Assembly (NCBI GenBank): GCA_963971405.1
Contig: OZ020487.1
Coordinates: 38,165,039-38,229,038 of the forward strand
Length of the DNA: 64,000 nucleotides
Source: Psococerastis gibbosa
Lineage: Eukaryota > Arthropoda > Insecta > Psocodea > Psocidae
Direction: 5' to 3'
The translations under genes were made by a program, and so were the position numbers. Positions 40,738 to 52,106 of the stretch are shown here, piece by piece (within the stretch, counting starts at the first letter, position 1; each line of letters starts with the position of its first letter). The notes beneath the pieces are model-generated. The model saw nothing but the letters and a program-made list of their open reading frames with translations, searched no databases and was not told the DNA's origin.

Positions 40738-40812
40738 AATGCTACAATAAATAAATAATGACTTTTTACTCTATTACCAACCTACAGTAGCAAAAGTTTA
40801 GGGCTATATAGA
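40738..40812 (-). mobile_element. tRNA-Glu SINE 3' fragment
   Basis: AAATAAATAATGACTTTTTAC then ATTACCAACCTACAG and GGGCTATA match the inverted 3' end of the SINE. Confidence 0.5.
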
Positions 40813-41117
40813 CACAATACAATACAATATAAATATTGTGGTTTCTGACCAGCCAGAGCCGGATCGACGGTGTCACAAATTGCGATAGATTGCAAGTAGG
40901 TAATAAAATAAAATAAAAATGGGCACCCAAGAGTTCAATATACGATGCATGTAGCCATGTACATACGTACATATGTATACACTCAGTCGCTGTTGCATTG
41001 TATATACATTATATTACCCATTGCATTAGTTGATGTATTTCTTCTGAAGTCACAATCTCAACGATTGGTTGGCAGCAACTCCCTACATATAATCCTCTAG
41101 CTCTCACGATTCTGTAC

Positions 41118-41189
41118 CTTCCTCTTCAGTTCTTGGTACGTTGGAGCTCCACCTTCAGTTGAGCCATGAATTCCTTCTTCGGCCGCCAT
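41118..41189 (-). CDS. candidate first coding exon, 24 codons (unrecognised)
   Basis: On the minus strand AGAAGATGGCGGCC gives a strong start context, with an in-frame TAG two codons upstream. The frame reads MAAEEGIHGSTEGGAPTYQE and then LKRK. An AAG/GTACAG donor-like site then falls in phase 0; reading through it reaches a stop six codons later. The sequence is unique in the window and CpG-bearing. No second exon was located, and the donor is weak at +5. Confidence 0.28.
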
Positions 41190-41534
41190 CTTCTATTGGA
41201 TCCTTTAGTTCCTATTAGTTGGTTTCGTTCGATAGTTATCAGAAATGAAATAATGACAACAATTAAATAATTTACATGTAAAATAATGAAATATACGCTA
41301 AAACTTTATTTCAATGAATGTTTGAACAAATTTTACGTTCTGAGATTTTGATTTTCCAGAAAAACACCCATAGGATTTTCCAGTTTGTTAATAAGTTGAA
41401 TTGAAAAAAAACGAATTTATTGAATAAAAACAAAGCAAAAGAAGAACAATAAGACTATGAAGTCATGCTAACCTTAAAGTTCAGAAAATTTTCTCTCAGA
41501 TCGCCTGAGTTTTCCCTAAAAAAGACTAGCATTA
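41190..41534. other. unassigned stretch
   Basis: AT-rich; nothing recognised. Confidence 0.4.
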
Positions 41535-41536
41535 TA

Positions 41537-41782
41537 TGAGGAGGCTGTTTACAAACAACAACTCCAAGTTTTAGAATTTTTCAGGAGAGCGGATTTTCTG
41601 TTGAAAATTGCATTAAGTTTATAGCTAACCCCAGACTTCTCAGCGCTTCTGTGCGCAATCTGGCTGCTTTTGTCACTTTATTTTACAACGTGCAGGTGGA
41701 CATTAACATTTTCTGCAACGCTGGATCAAAACCCAATTTTGTGAAAAAATGGAGTTGGCCACGTTTGTAACCAAGCTCCTCA
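41537..41782. mobile_element. Tc1/mariner-like MITE, TGAGGAG ends, copy 2
   Basis: Left TGAGGAGGCTGTTTACAAAC, right GTTTGTAACCAAGCTCCTCA: the inverse orientation of 14306-14554. A TA precedes the left end; the right one has mutated. Confidence 0.75.
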
Positions 41783-42087
41783 ATTATGTATAAGGAGTAA
41801 TATATTTTAACGATTTTACTTTATACTCTGTTATTGAATGAATAAATGAATGATTATATTGGATACAGTAATACAATACAATACAATTATAAATAAACTA
41901 AAAACACTTAAAATGTAACATTTAACATAGATAACTAACATCAACAATATAAAAATAAAATTTGCAATACGAAATAAAATTGGCCCATTGTAAGAACAAT
42001 CGGCCAAATTAATAAATTAATTAATACTTGTAGTATACTTGTTGATTAATTGATTGCATAATTTTACACATCCCTTCCCTTTTCAAA

Positions 42088-42150
42088 GCAGCAGAATCCA
42101 AGATCCTAATTGCTATGGTAATCCCCAATCTTTGATAAAAGAGGCATTAA

Positions 42151-42220
<70 letters not shown>

Positions 42221-42222
42221 GT
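42088..42222 (+). pseudogene. second non-LTR RT family 3' end with (AAT)n tail
   Basis: AAAGCAGCAGAATCCAAG opens a frame reading KAAESKILIAMVIPNL to a stop, then ATAAAAGAGGCATTAAA and about 24 AAT triplets (42150-42221). The tail differs from the (GAA)n tail of the 31484 copy. Confidence 0.55.
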
Positions 42223-42239
42223 AATAATCACTCACTTTT

Positions 42240-42538
42240 CACTCACTTTTTTCCTTGACCGGTAACCCCGGACAAGGTGCATATATTGAGAACAACAATT
42301 TGTTATTAATCAGCATTATCACGCTCAAGATTCCGCTTATCGAGCGATGATAGTGCAGTGGCTCTGCAAGATATAAATATAATTAATAATCATATAAACC
42401 ATTATATAGTACTCACTCTAGCTTTCTGCAATGAGTGAGATCCTTCTGAACTCTGAAGGATGTATTTATAAATATTTATTATTTATACTATTATATATTA
42501 TTATATATTGATGTAAAATTATATGTATAATGAAATGG
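42240..42538 (-). mobile_element. 3' UTR and stem-loop of the 42.6 kb LINE remnant
   Basis: On the minus strand the region ends with CCTTGTCCGGGGTTACCGG then TCAAGG (hairpin at 42253-42277), homologous to the hairpins at 10549 and 37153. Confidence 0.5.
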
Positions 42539-42770
42539 CTAATAGTCTGTATTTAAAATTAAGTATTTTTTTAATTCTTTTTTTATTTTCCCTATTTTGT
42601 TCAATTCTTTTAGTTTAAGTGACAATTTGTTAAATATCTCTGGTAAAACTGTTTCATTGAGGCGTCTGCCGTACTTATTATGTGTTATAGGAATATTTTG
42701 TCTCAACGTGTCTACGTTTCTCAGTTGCCTCTTATTCTGTAGAATAATATTTATTTATTTATATTTTATA
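42539..42770 (-). pseudogene. non-LTR retrotransposon ORF, C-terminal remnant
   Basis: An uninterrupted frame reads NKRQLRNVDTLRQNIPITHN, then KYGRRLNETVLPEIFNKL, then KIKKELKKYL and a TAG at 42539-42541. It has the expected 'VLP.IFN.L...K..LK.YL' ending of non-LTR RT proteins. There is no start or RT core; 5'-truncated. Confidence 0.68.
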
Positions 42771-42784
42771 TTTATTTAGGCCTA

Positions 42785-42895
42785 TATATATATTCTTCTT
42801 CCTCTTCTTCAAGTTACAGCCGGCTGGCTGGTTGACAGAACATGTGGCATTGATGCCTTCAGTCCCCTCGATCCTGGCACCCCCTCTTCAACTTA
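42785..42895 (-). repeat. possible LINE 3' end with GAA tail
   Basis: TTCTTCTTCCTCTTCTTC followed by GTTACAGCCGGC resembles the reverse of a GCCGG...(GAA)n LINE terminus. Confidence 0.3.
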
Positions 42896-42924
42896 TATAT
42901 AGTTATTTAAGTATTTATTTCCTA

Positions 42925-43100
42925 CTTAAGAGGTCATGTTTTTGCTTAGGATCACTTGTCCGAAGTCCAAAGGATGGGTGGATGGTTGAAGTCCTAAAGG
43001 ACCTGTAAAGAAGCTCAATAAGCACTATTGGAGGAACAACTCAATTCGAAAGATAAATGGCGGACGAATGTTGTTGCGGGGACCAAGGCTCTTCAAGGAC
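42925..43100 (+). pseudogene. third RT C-terminal remnant
   Basis: GATAAATGGCGGACGAATG encodes DKWRTNVVAGTKALQGL, a common arthropod RT C-terminus comparable to REEWRSVVEQAKAHQGL in the 6.1 kb element. Upstream frames are broken (RGHV-like remnant near 42930). Confidence 0.5.
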
Positions 43101-43659
43101 TGTGTTGCCACGATGATTATGTTGCTTGCCAAAATGCGAAGAATTTTTAAATGCATTGGCTAGAGATACCGGAGAATTAGGTAGCTTATATGAGGCAAAT
43201 CCAAATCAAAAGTGCAAAAGATACTGAAAATTTATTCTAAAAAATAATTTTTTTGCGAATTAGAGAAAAGAAATATGGAAGGAAACACGAGTTTGCACCT
43301 TGTGGGGGTGGTTTGCTGATCACTGCACCAATATATTTCTCAGCATTACAAACTGCTCGACAATATAATATACAGTACAGTTTATGCTTACATACCGTAT
43401 ATATTTTATAGAAAAGTTACCCTTCCCTTGTGATCAAATTTGTCTTGTGAGTCTGTTGGGATTTTCCTATATTACTCTAAGGGTGGCTCCCACTGTCACT
43501 GGCAATTCCACCGACAGTGGAATCCGAAACGGTTTTTTCCTATTCTAGTGCATTGCCGAATCCATCGAATTACCCTTTCCATAGCTTTACCTCTCACGGC
43601 ATAGCATCAAATCTGGCAATATTGAGTAAAATGGACTAATGACTGATGGGGGATGAGGC
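43101..43659. other. unassigned stretch
   Basis: Nothing recognised apart from a short inverted CCACCGACAGTGG near 43509. Confidence 0.4.
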
Positions 43660-44060
43660 CTATAAAATATGGGGGGGGGGGAGTAATTTTTCTGATGGGC
43701 ATATCGCTTGCCACAAGTTCGGAAAGTGTCTTGATGGAAGACCGTACACCAGTTCTCAGACCCTATTATGACTTAGTTGTATAAATGACTGATGGGGTTG
43801 ATACGGGGGAAGCAAACAAGTGGGCGGTTGGTTTCTGACTGGGGAACCTTACGGGGAACTGTCCGGGCGAGCTGCAGGAGGGCCTTATTGAATCCGTTAC
43901 CAGGGAGACGGTGCTGTTGGCATGGCGACGACACGTACATAGTGGGCATGCGCAGAGTCCATCTACCAGTATCTCTCCTTCGTACTTGTCAATGCACTGG
44001 AACAAGCGCTAACGACCGGTGGTGCGTTACAAAAGCTTTAAAGAAAAAAGGGGTAGTATA
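43660..44060 (+). promoter_or_regulatory. GC-richer block with RFX- and NRF1-like motifs (weak)
   Basis: GTTGGCATGGCGAC (43916-43929) is two mismatches from the RFX X-box consensus GTTGCCATGGCAAC, and GGGCATGCGCAG near 43943 resembles an NRF1 site. The 102-codon frame 43792-44100 has no known domain. No TATA or transcript evidence. Confidence 0.22.
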
Positions 44061-44142
44061 TCTAAATCACTATCTAATACAATGGTACTGGGAGAATTGA
44101 TGCATAAAATGTGTGTAAACAATATTCGTATATCATCATCAT

Positions 44143-44490
44143 CAGACTTGTAGGTATCTGTCATGCTTTCGCCTGTTACATTGCGACAATGGTAAGCAAA
44201 ACAGGGACGGATCCAGCCCATTTGGGGGGGGGGCAGTTGTGGGTCAAAATAGGAAAAACACGTGTAGTGTCGATTAAATCAGAGCGTAATAAATTAAATT
44301 ACAATAGATTTACCTAATTTGGGGGAGGGGGGCAGCTACCCCTGTATCCGTTTACATGATGGTGATGGTAAGCTTGTCTCAGCTTGTCCATTATCGCTTG
44401 TAACCGCTTTAGGCTAATATCGAGGGCGTATACCATAACATTCATACGGAAGCAATAATAAATAATGTCCGAAATCCATGGGGTCGGTGT
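44143..44490 (+). mobile_element. dispersed repeat R4 interrupted by a hAT MITE
   Basis: R4 runs from GACTTGTAGGTATCTGTC to ATGGTAAGC, is interrupted at about 44200-44360, and resumes ATGGTAAGCTTGTCTCAGC to ATCCATGGGGTCGG. The repeated ATGGTAAG may be the 8-bp duplication. Confidence 0.6.
44202..44350. mobile_element. hAT MITE, CAGGGACGGATCC end
   Basis: CAGGGACGGATCCAGCCC at left, diverged CCTGTATCCGTTTACATG at right, poly-G inside. A right-end fragment of the same family lies at 62060. Confidence 0.55.
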
Positions 44491-44689
44491 AAGTCAATTT
44501 GCTGAACATGTGGACATCAGGATCACCTCACTCTACCTGTATATTTTAGTGAAAAAGTTGTATTTCAAGAGATTTGAGTTCATAAGAAAAGCCAGATACA
44601 TACTAGAAGTAGACCTGGTTAGAAAAATCACATCTTAATATTCAAGAATTAAGGAATATATAAGCCTAATTACTAAAAAAGGTCATCAA

Positions 44690-44938
44690 CAACCACGTAG
44701 CCAGGATTTTATTTCGGGAGGGGCTAACTACCAGGGGGTTGGGGGGGGGGGTATGGAATACCCCCAGTAAAATGGCGGGTCAAGTCTTCCGTAATCTGCG
44801 GAAGTATCTTGCACTATCGAATCTACTGTATACACACTGGATCAAGCGAGAACAAAATAAATATAAATAAACTAAAAAAGTCCCCCCTTTTTTTACATTT
44901 CGGGAGGAGCTTCAGCCCCCTCCCTGGCTACGTGCCTG
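44690..44938. mobile_element. hAT MITE
   Basis: Ends CAACCACGTAGCCAGG and CCTGGCTACGTGCCTG; perfect 8-bp duplication GTCATCAA (44682-44689, 44939-44946). Contains a poly-G run. Confidence 0.85.
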
Positions 44939-46329
44939 GTCATCAAGGTAATGGATGATTTCTATAAATACAACAGTTTTGTTTTTTTAATTAGAGTTTT
45001 TTAAAAGATTTAAAATATATAAATAAAAGTAGATACATAAATATTAATAAACATATAAATATAAATAAATATATAAATATGAATAAATATATAAATATAC
45101 AAATATAAATAAATACATAAATATAAATAAATAAAGGGAGTACTTAAAGGAAACCTACCGTTGACATTGGCCATCCGTGGGTCACCCCAAAATAGGTTGG
45201 GTTACATTATTTTTTAATTTAAGTTAAAATACTATATAATGATTTGGTCTATTAAATTAAATTGGTAGAGGACTATTTCTTACACCATAAGCTTATTATA
45301 AGTTTTTTTTCTTCATTTTTGTTGTAATTTTTCCATAAACTATAATTAATAAATAAAAATAAAATAAATATAAAATATAATTAATAACTAATAATTCGGG
45401 AACATTTCTTTCGCCTATCAGTTTCACGGAAAACCACTGCACCAAAACTAAACAATGTATGAAACAGCCCTTTGCATATTGAATAGACCAAATCGTTATA
45501 ACTTAAGTATTAAATTAAATAAAAAGTATGAACCAAGCTATTATGGGATGGTCCAGGGGTGGTCAACTTCCTCTTGACTATTACTCAGAAAATAATAAAC
45601 AAAAGTACATTTTACCTAACATTACTTGTACAACTAAAATAATCTCCATTAGTGTTATCTATTTCAAAAACTAGTACCGTATATTTACATTAAAGTCGAC
45701 ATTCAAAATTTACGCGCCCAGCATTATATTTTCAATATTACTTTTCCTTTTCCCAGCGAAGGAAAGAAGTCTTTCACAAAATAAATCCTTAAAATACAAT
45801 AGTGACGTCATAGGAGTCTAGGGGAGCTATGTAAATGAGGTACTGAGCCCAAGATCGTTAGATAACGTAGTGAGCAAGTCCCGGAGCTGGGGTTTCTCAG
45901 TCAATTTACGGTTAGAGAATTTTTTCGAAAATTTATAGTAAAAAAGAAAAATTGGGCATGGGAAGACTTTTGTGTGAAACGCGAATTTAGAGTTACATCA
46001 AATCCGACGGTAGAAATATGAAATCTTGTATTGAAATTTTGCAGAATCCTTTGGAATCCCTCTTCTAGGCTTTTTAGAAGCTCTTGCTGAAAATTCAGTC
46101 TTTGAAATGTCAACATGAAATTGTTGATTTTTTTGTTGGCTCCTTTTAGTACAATGGGAAGCTGAAAATTTACTACCTACCGTACTAAGAATAAAATAAA
46201 TTTTCTTACAGTGTCGGTTTTTTATCATGTGCTGTATAACGTATTTTAAGTGAAGGGACAGAAATGAGAGGAAAAGTTTCACATGTCACACCCGGATACC
46301 TGGAGTATATTTGAGATGATGACGATGAA
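44939..46329. other. unassigned AT-rich stretch
   Basis: ATAAATATAA-type low-complexity repeat at 45050-45135. The overlapping minus-strand frames at 45901-46282 have no domain. Confidence 0.4.
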
Positions 46330-46548
46330 ATGCGAGGTAAATAAATAAATAAATTTTGACTAAGTAAACCTAGCTGAGTTAGGGCTATAAAGCCCTCTCT
46401 TACACTCAACTATAGAAAGGCCCGGGACGGCCTGCTTGACATGCCCTCCGAAGCATGGCCAGAAAATGTAGCAAACGTGGGACTCGAACCAACAACCTTT
46501 CGGGTGAAAGTTGGAGTCTGTACCACTACTCTACATGTCCTGACATAC
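46330..46548 (-). mobile_element. tRNA-Glu-derived SINE, full length
   Basis: On the minus strand: ACATGTAGAGTAGTGG (A-box), CCAACTTTCACCCGAAAGG (the tRNA-Glu anticodon arm with TTC) and GGTTCGAGTCC (B-box, 46480-46490). A body with GAGTGTAAGAGAGGGC and an (AAAT)-type tail follow. Confidence 0.72.
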
Positions 46549-46644
46549 ATCGCATATTGAATATTGCGGTTTGGTTGTAAACCGTATGTAAATGTTCGGG
46601 TTTTCTTCAAAATCCATTTCCCTGTACGGACTGTATACAGTATA

Positions 46645-47035
46645 CAGTAATACCCCGGACTTACGCGGTAGGTGGGTCCGAGCGATTGCCGTGTAAGTCG
46701 AATTCGCGTAAGTCGGGGTTCAACTTTGCATATAAATACAGTACATACCTATAAAGTATGTTTAATCGGGACCGGAGCTTAAAGAAAACAATAATTTAGA
46801 ATTGAAAAATGTTTAATAAAGTGTAAGGTAATAAAACAATTTACGTTTTTATGAATAAAGGAACCTAAACCGAAGTTATTGTGATGTCAAAGACTTAATA
46901 TATTCTAACAATGTTGCCTGACGAGTTAAGTTTTTCTCCTTCTCACGCAAAATTTTCTCGTAGCATACCAGTAATTAAAAACCGCGTATCTCCGAATTCG
47001 CGTAAAATAGGGTAGCTTAAGTCGAGGAATTTCTG
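46645..47035. mobile_element. pogo/Tigger-like MITE
   Basis: Ends CAGTAATACCCCGGACTTA and TAAGTCGAGGAATTTCTG are imperfect inverted repeats within TA dinucleotides. Subterminal CGCGTAAGTC and CGCGTAAAAT repeats. No ORF. Confidence 0.65.
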
Positions 47036-47837
47036 TATATCTCTACCAAATTTTGGCTATGACAATTAAATAATTATTATAAAAAAGATAAATTAAGTTG
47101 AAAAAAATGATGGAAATATATTGCGCTACTGTTGAATTATTCTTTTCGTGAGCATTACCAGTTTTGGCTCCTATTTATAAAAAATAAAACGTTTGATATA
47201 TTCTGAGTGTAAGACAAAACTAACCCCGCTGTTCTTGGAAAAGCTTATTTGTTGTTCTGTATAATTTAAAAAGGTATAGCAGACTGCCTTAGTCCCTGGA
47301 GCAGATTAATTAAGAAACAGTCAATGCTACCATCTATACTTAATTGCATTGCATAATCTATGTACGTAATACGTAATTAGCTATTGCTGTATAGCAACAA
47401 CAAAAAGTTGACTCATTATAATCGTATAGCCATTTTTAGATCTCTTACGATTGTAATTTTCATTTAATCCGTTTTGTGAACCTATGTCCAAAAGTTTAGT
47501 TTAGCTTAGCTTTGTTAAATGAAATGCTTCGTTAAGATAAGTTATAAATTTATCTTTTATGCAATAATAAACTAAAATATCTAAGGGAAATTATAAATGT
47601 TATGAACAGTTTTATTTGTTTTCTGTTCTGCATCTTGATGTTTTTATTACCTGTAATACCTTTTCTGCTCTTTCTTAACTATGATAACTTTATTCTAATC
47701 AAATAGCTTCATTATAATATCTTCACAAAAATAGACAGGAAAGAGTTATGCAGAAGCTCATTATTTTTCAGTCGGTGCAGCATTATTTAACAAAGGGTTA
47801 GTTGGACTTATCTGTGCTAATAGTCATTAGAGGCAGG
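47036..47837. other. unassigned stretch
   Basis: Nothing recognised. Confidence 0.4.
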
Positions 47838-48044
47838 GGTTTCACAGTCATCGAACAATTAGGGTGAGGCCCATTGTCAGATGAAGGGGCGAAGTTTTGG
47901 GAGTGGGTACTTCTCCCAACATCAGGCTAAGTCCTGGGAAAGACTGATGGTTTCGTCCTTATCAAGACCTATAATGCGAGTAGCACCCACTCCTAAAACC
48001 CCTGACAATGGGCTCCTCCCTAATTGTTCGATGACTGTGAAGCC
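47838..48044. mobile_element. foldback element, TTCACAGTCATCGAAC ends
   Basis: Arms of 60 bp or more: TTCACAGTCATCGAACAATT plus GCCCATTGTCAG at left, inverse CTGACAATGGGC plus AATTGTTCGATGACTGTGAA at right. Single copy here; class unknown. Confidence 0.68.
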
Positions 48045-48690
48045 AATGTCTCCAGTGACTATTAACATAGCAGGCAATGCAAGTAACCCGTTGTTTAATG
48101 GAATAGAAGGATCATTTCACCAGAAGACCTACACATAATGATAAAGTATATGCTTTGCTTGAAAGATGTGAAAAGACATTACCGAGTTGGTGTGGGAGAG
48201 AGGGGATATGTTAAAAGATAAGAATTGTCAGAAGGGGTATTTCTCAGAGACGGATCACGGTGAAATGAGAAGGTAGGACTTGGAGTACCAACGCGGACTC
48301 CATCAAACCCAACTATACAGAATTTTCGAAAAATTCCGGGAATAACAAAAATACGAGCTAAACCATACAATTCAATTTGCTCTTCAAAATGAAAAATTCC
48401 ACTTAAAAATACCTATGGTATCATTATTTCGCACTAGAATTTGGTTACTGCTGGTATCAGGAATGCAAGAAAAGCAGCGCCTGCAGCGGTTTCATGGCTG
48501 TTGTAGAAAGGTACAGTGAACATTGGAGCTACTCCCTGGTATGAAGTTCACCATGGCGATTTGCATACGGGGGGGGGGGGGAAGCAATCGATATCAAAAC
48601 GTGGGGCCAGCTCCGGTACTTGTGCTGGCTTGCAATCGTGTTGATTTTGTTATATGGTTGGCCTAAGAGCAAATCTGAGTACCCCCCAAT
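48045..48690. other. unassigned stretch
   Basis: Poly-G run at about 48569; nothing else recognised. Confidence 0.4.
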
Positions 48691-48925
48691 CGACTCGTAT
48701 CTGTACTTGGCTAAGTCATGCTTTCGCCTGTTTCATTGCGTCAATGGTAAGCTTGTCCATTATCCCTTGTAGCCGGTGTAGGTTGACATCGAGAACGTAT
48801 ACCAGTTTGCCAATGGCCAAAAATGCATACGGAAACGATACAAATAATGTCCGAAATCCATGGGGTCGTTGGCATTGAACAAGGGACCTGTGGGGCACTA
48901 TAAGTAGGCCTGGGTCCATGGAAAT
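48691..48925 (+). mobile_element. dispersed repeat R4
   Basis: CGACTCGTATCTGTACTTGG to GTAGGCCTGGGTCCATGG, collinear with 38799-39060. Confidence 0.65.
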
Positions 48926-49664
48926 ACCTTCAAAATTCCTATAACCCCCCCCCCCCCAACGTTTAATGCAATACAGGTCTGAACGCTGCGCTGCGGGAAG
49001 TCAGGCCCTTGGATTATCTGATTCTTATTTTTTATTTAATTTACTAGGTACGTTTTAAAGGTTTGGTTTTAGTAGATGACTGCTTCACACACAATATTAT
49101 AGGGAGTTTAAATTTTTTGGGGCTGGTATTTCTCCATATTAGTAATAATTAAAACACCACAAATTAAAAATACTGTGGTTTAAGTAGTCCTCTACAACTT
49201 CCAAGCCAAATCTTTAAAGCTTACTTAGTAAATTAAATAAAAATATAGAAACTGCCTGATTTTTACTTAATCGTTTCATATCCTCTAAATAATGTAAAAT
49301 AGAAAAATATCTAGAAAATAAGATATCATCTCATAAGATTGGGGGGTCAAGACGGTTTGCTGTATCAGCAAAAATAGCCAGACTGCAGTGACAGCAGTTT
49401 TGTCGGTAATGCTGTCGGGAACGGTCAGCTATCACGGTTTAAATTCAATAACTCCTGTTTTTCACTCTCTATGCTCTTTTTGAGCTTTACGGTCCCCAGA
49501 ATTTTCATTATGCTGGTACAATCTCGTTTAATAGAGCCTTCCAGCCTACCAACTAAGCAAAGTGTTAGTACCTCTAGTATTGCGCTCGCAAATGTAGCTG
49601 GTTCAAGACAACTTTCACGGTTTAAATTCATTAACTCCTCATTTTTACCTTTTATGCTGCTTAC
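48926..49664. other. unassigned stretch
   Basis: Poly-C run at about 48947. CACGGTTTAAATTCA(A/T)TAACTCCT occurs twice (49434 and 49617), a direct repeat 183 bp apart. Confidence 0.4.
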
Positions 49665-50010
49665 AGCCATACCATGTTGAATCTACGAGAACAGAGCCTG
49701 CGGCAAACTTGGTAGTGCGCACGGCGTTGGCAGGGGAACATGGTGGGACATGATAACGTTCTGAGATTAGTCCAGACTATTCCATTCAGTCTAAGTGCGT
49801 GTCGAGTCCTGGTCACCGCCAAATTAATCATGTGACTTTACTATGTTCCCCAAGTGGTGGGAATCCACTACAATCAGGAGGTTCCCCGTGGTGTAGGAGT
49901 CTGCTCTTAGGGTGTCTCAAGTTAATAAATAGACTCACTCCCCCCGCCATGCTGACAGGGTTGCTTCTGGCAGAAACACTGAGAACAGGCGTTGGAAAAC
50001 AAAAACATTA
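49665..50010 (+). mobile_element. 5S-derived SINE, long form
   Basis: Head GCCATACCATGTTGAATC, body AAGTGGTGGGAATCCACTA, A/C-rich tail (AAAACAAAAAC). No duplication resolved. Confidence 0.65.
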
Positions 50011-50890
50011 TATGCTCGATTCGGGCTTTACGGTCTCAAATGCCAAATTGTTCATTTAGCCTTTCCACTTTTTTTTTTGTTAGTGAAGTTTAAACACAAC
50101 CTCACTGCTCACGGACTTAGCTCCGTCTCTGCAACAAAAGGCTTGTCCTCTTCCTCTTCGCCAAAAAATCAACAAGAGACCCCCACGTGCCGGTTAGGTA
50201 CTCTCAAAAAGATCCCGTTGCCCTCCAAATAAACAGTCAAGGCCACAAGCTCAGCATAGATTCGCCCGTGTAAATATCGCCACTAGCTATATGTAAATTT
50301 GGTCAGAAAATACAGTAGCAACTCTCAAGATATCATATCGATTGGTCGACAAGTCGAACTATTAGGTGTTGGTGACTAATGTTTAGGTAACTTGGTTGAA
50401 GCAGTTCTTTTTACTTTCAAACCAACTGATTATACTCAAGGGTAAGATGAAGGTATGCGTGTCTGATTTTGGATGCTCGTTGTGTATTCTTACGATTAAA
50501 GAGTGATGTAGGTGTGTGTAGCAAGCAGTACTTGACTTAAAAACTTGACTGTTTTCTTTTTCTTTTTTTACTGGAGGAGGCAATGGAGAAGTGAGAGATG
50601 ATAGTCACTGCAGTAGCGGAGTAAGCAATGCTGTCTGCAGTTTAAAAGCTATCGGAAAACTATAATAATAATAATAATTATAATCGCCTTTAATGTAAAA
50701 AAAACCACAACAATGTTCGCAGCGAATATTAGGGGCAAAGGTCCTCTCTTACAATTAACTGCTTAAAAATAAATTATGATAAACTTTATAAGTAATAATC
50801 TCATTCACACAAACATTCACACACTCATTCATACAGCCATTCCAGCTCACTCACACTCACAGTTTCACGACACGCACTCATTCACTCACT
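50011..50890. other. unassigned stretch
   Basis: Contains (ATA)n near 50663 and CACTCATTCA-type short repeats near 50810-50885. No gene. Confidence 0.4.
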
Positions 50891-50891
50891 A

Positions 50892-51180
50892 GTAGTAGTA
50901 GTAGTAGTGTTCGTCGGGTTAATAACGACTTAGGCCTCATATTTGGGCCCATAGAGCGACCCCGACTTGACTGTCCTATGCCAGCCCATAGGACAGTGGA
51001 CCTCCTGATTATAGTGGATTCCGAACCACTTGGGAAACACAGTGAAGTCACACGATTAGTTCGGAGGTGACCAGGACAAGTCCTACCATGTTTCCCTACC
51101 GGCACTGTGCACACGACCAAGTTATCTGCAGCTTTGAACCTGCTCTGGTCCGCTGGATTCAACATGGTATGGCGGCCAGC
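50892..51180 (-). mobile_element. 5S-derived SINE, short-type head, with (AGT)n tail
   Basis: Minus-strand head GCCGCCATACCATGTTGAAT; tail (TAGTAG)n at 50891-50907. 13-bp duplication CATTCACTCACTA (50879-50891, 51181-51193), overlapping the tail by a base. Confidence 0.78.
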
Positions 51181-51324
51181 CATTCACTCACTAGGTATTG
51201 TTCGATGCCTAAAGGTCAATGAGGTATTTTGAGTGGTTTTTCTTAGATAGGCTTATTGATGTGGAGTGACGTATTTCAGTGGGTATGATATGGTGGGTAT
51301 GGTATATGTACCTGCAAAGAACTG

Positions 51325-51535
51325 CTGAAGATCCGGTAGAATCCGGGCTGATGGGCCGTGGTCGATAGGAAAGTAAGCTTCCCAACGTTTCGTCAACAGC
51401 TGCGGTCGACATCTTCAGTGGCGCTGCGTAGACTTCGAAGGTTATACCCCTGCGGCTCCGTACTTTCAAACGTTTCGTCAACATCTACGGTCGACATGTT
51501 CATTGGAACTGCGTAAATACAGCTTGTAACTTGGT
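51325..51535 (-). mobile_element. hammerhead-like element with tandem arms
   Basis: GAATCCGGGCTGATGGGCC, AACGTTTCGTCAACAGC, GGTCGACATCTTCAGTGG and a second, partial repeat AAACGTTTCGTCAACATC then GTCGACATGTTCATTGG. Core on the minus strand. Confidence 0.62.
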
Positions 51536-51600
51536 TCTTCAAGCAGCGGCGGCGCGTTTCTACAACTCATTACATTGTACTGATATTATTTTTATCAACT

Positions 51601-52093
51601 GCCAACGGCCTTACCATGTTGAATCCATTAGCGCAGAGCACACTGAGGATTGTCAGTGTAATAGCCGCCCAAGATAATGCGTGACCCTCACACGCCTCAC
51701 AGTACGAGGGAGCGCAACCACTATTACAAAAACTGTATATTACATCTTGTAAATACACGTTTATTTTATTTATTTTTATTATGTTTCAAACTGCGGCAAA
51801 CTTGGTAGTGCGCACAGCGTTGGCAGGGGAACATGGTGGGACATGATAATGCGCTGGGACTATATCAGTCAGTCTAAGTGCGTGTCGAGTCCTGGTCATC
51901 TCCGATTTAATCGTGTGACTTTACCATGTTCCCCAAGTGGTTCGGATCCACAATAATAAGGAGTTCTACCCTGTCAGTCAACTCCCCTTTCCTCCGAGGT
52001 GAAAGAGTTTGCCCTTAGGGTGCCTCAAGTTAACAAACAGACTCACTCCCCCCGCCAGGCTGACTGGGTTGCTTAAAGCAGAAATACAACAAC
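51601..52093 (+). mobile_element. 5S-derived SINE, long form, interrupted
   Basis: Head GCCAACGGCCTTACCATG then TTGAATCCATT; the SINE resumes at TTTCAAACTGCGGC (51784) after about 135 bp of foreign sequence. The duplication ATTTTTATCAACT / ATTTTTATGAACT (51588-51600, 52094-52106) has one mismatch. Confidence 0.78.
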
Positions 52094-52106
52094 ATTTTTA
52101 TGAACT

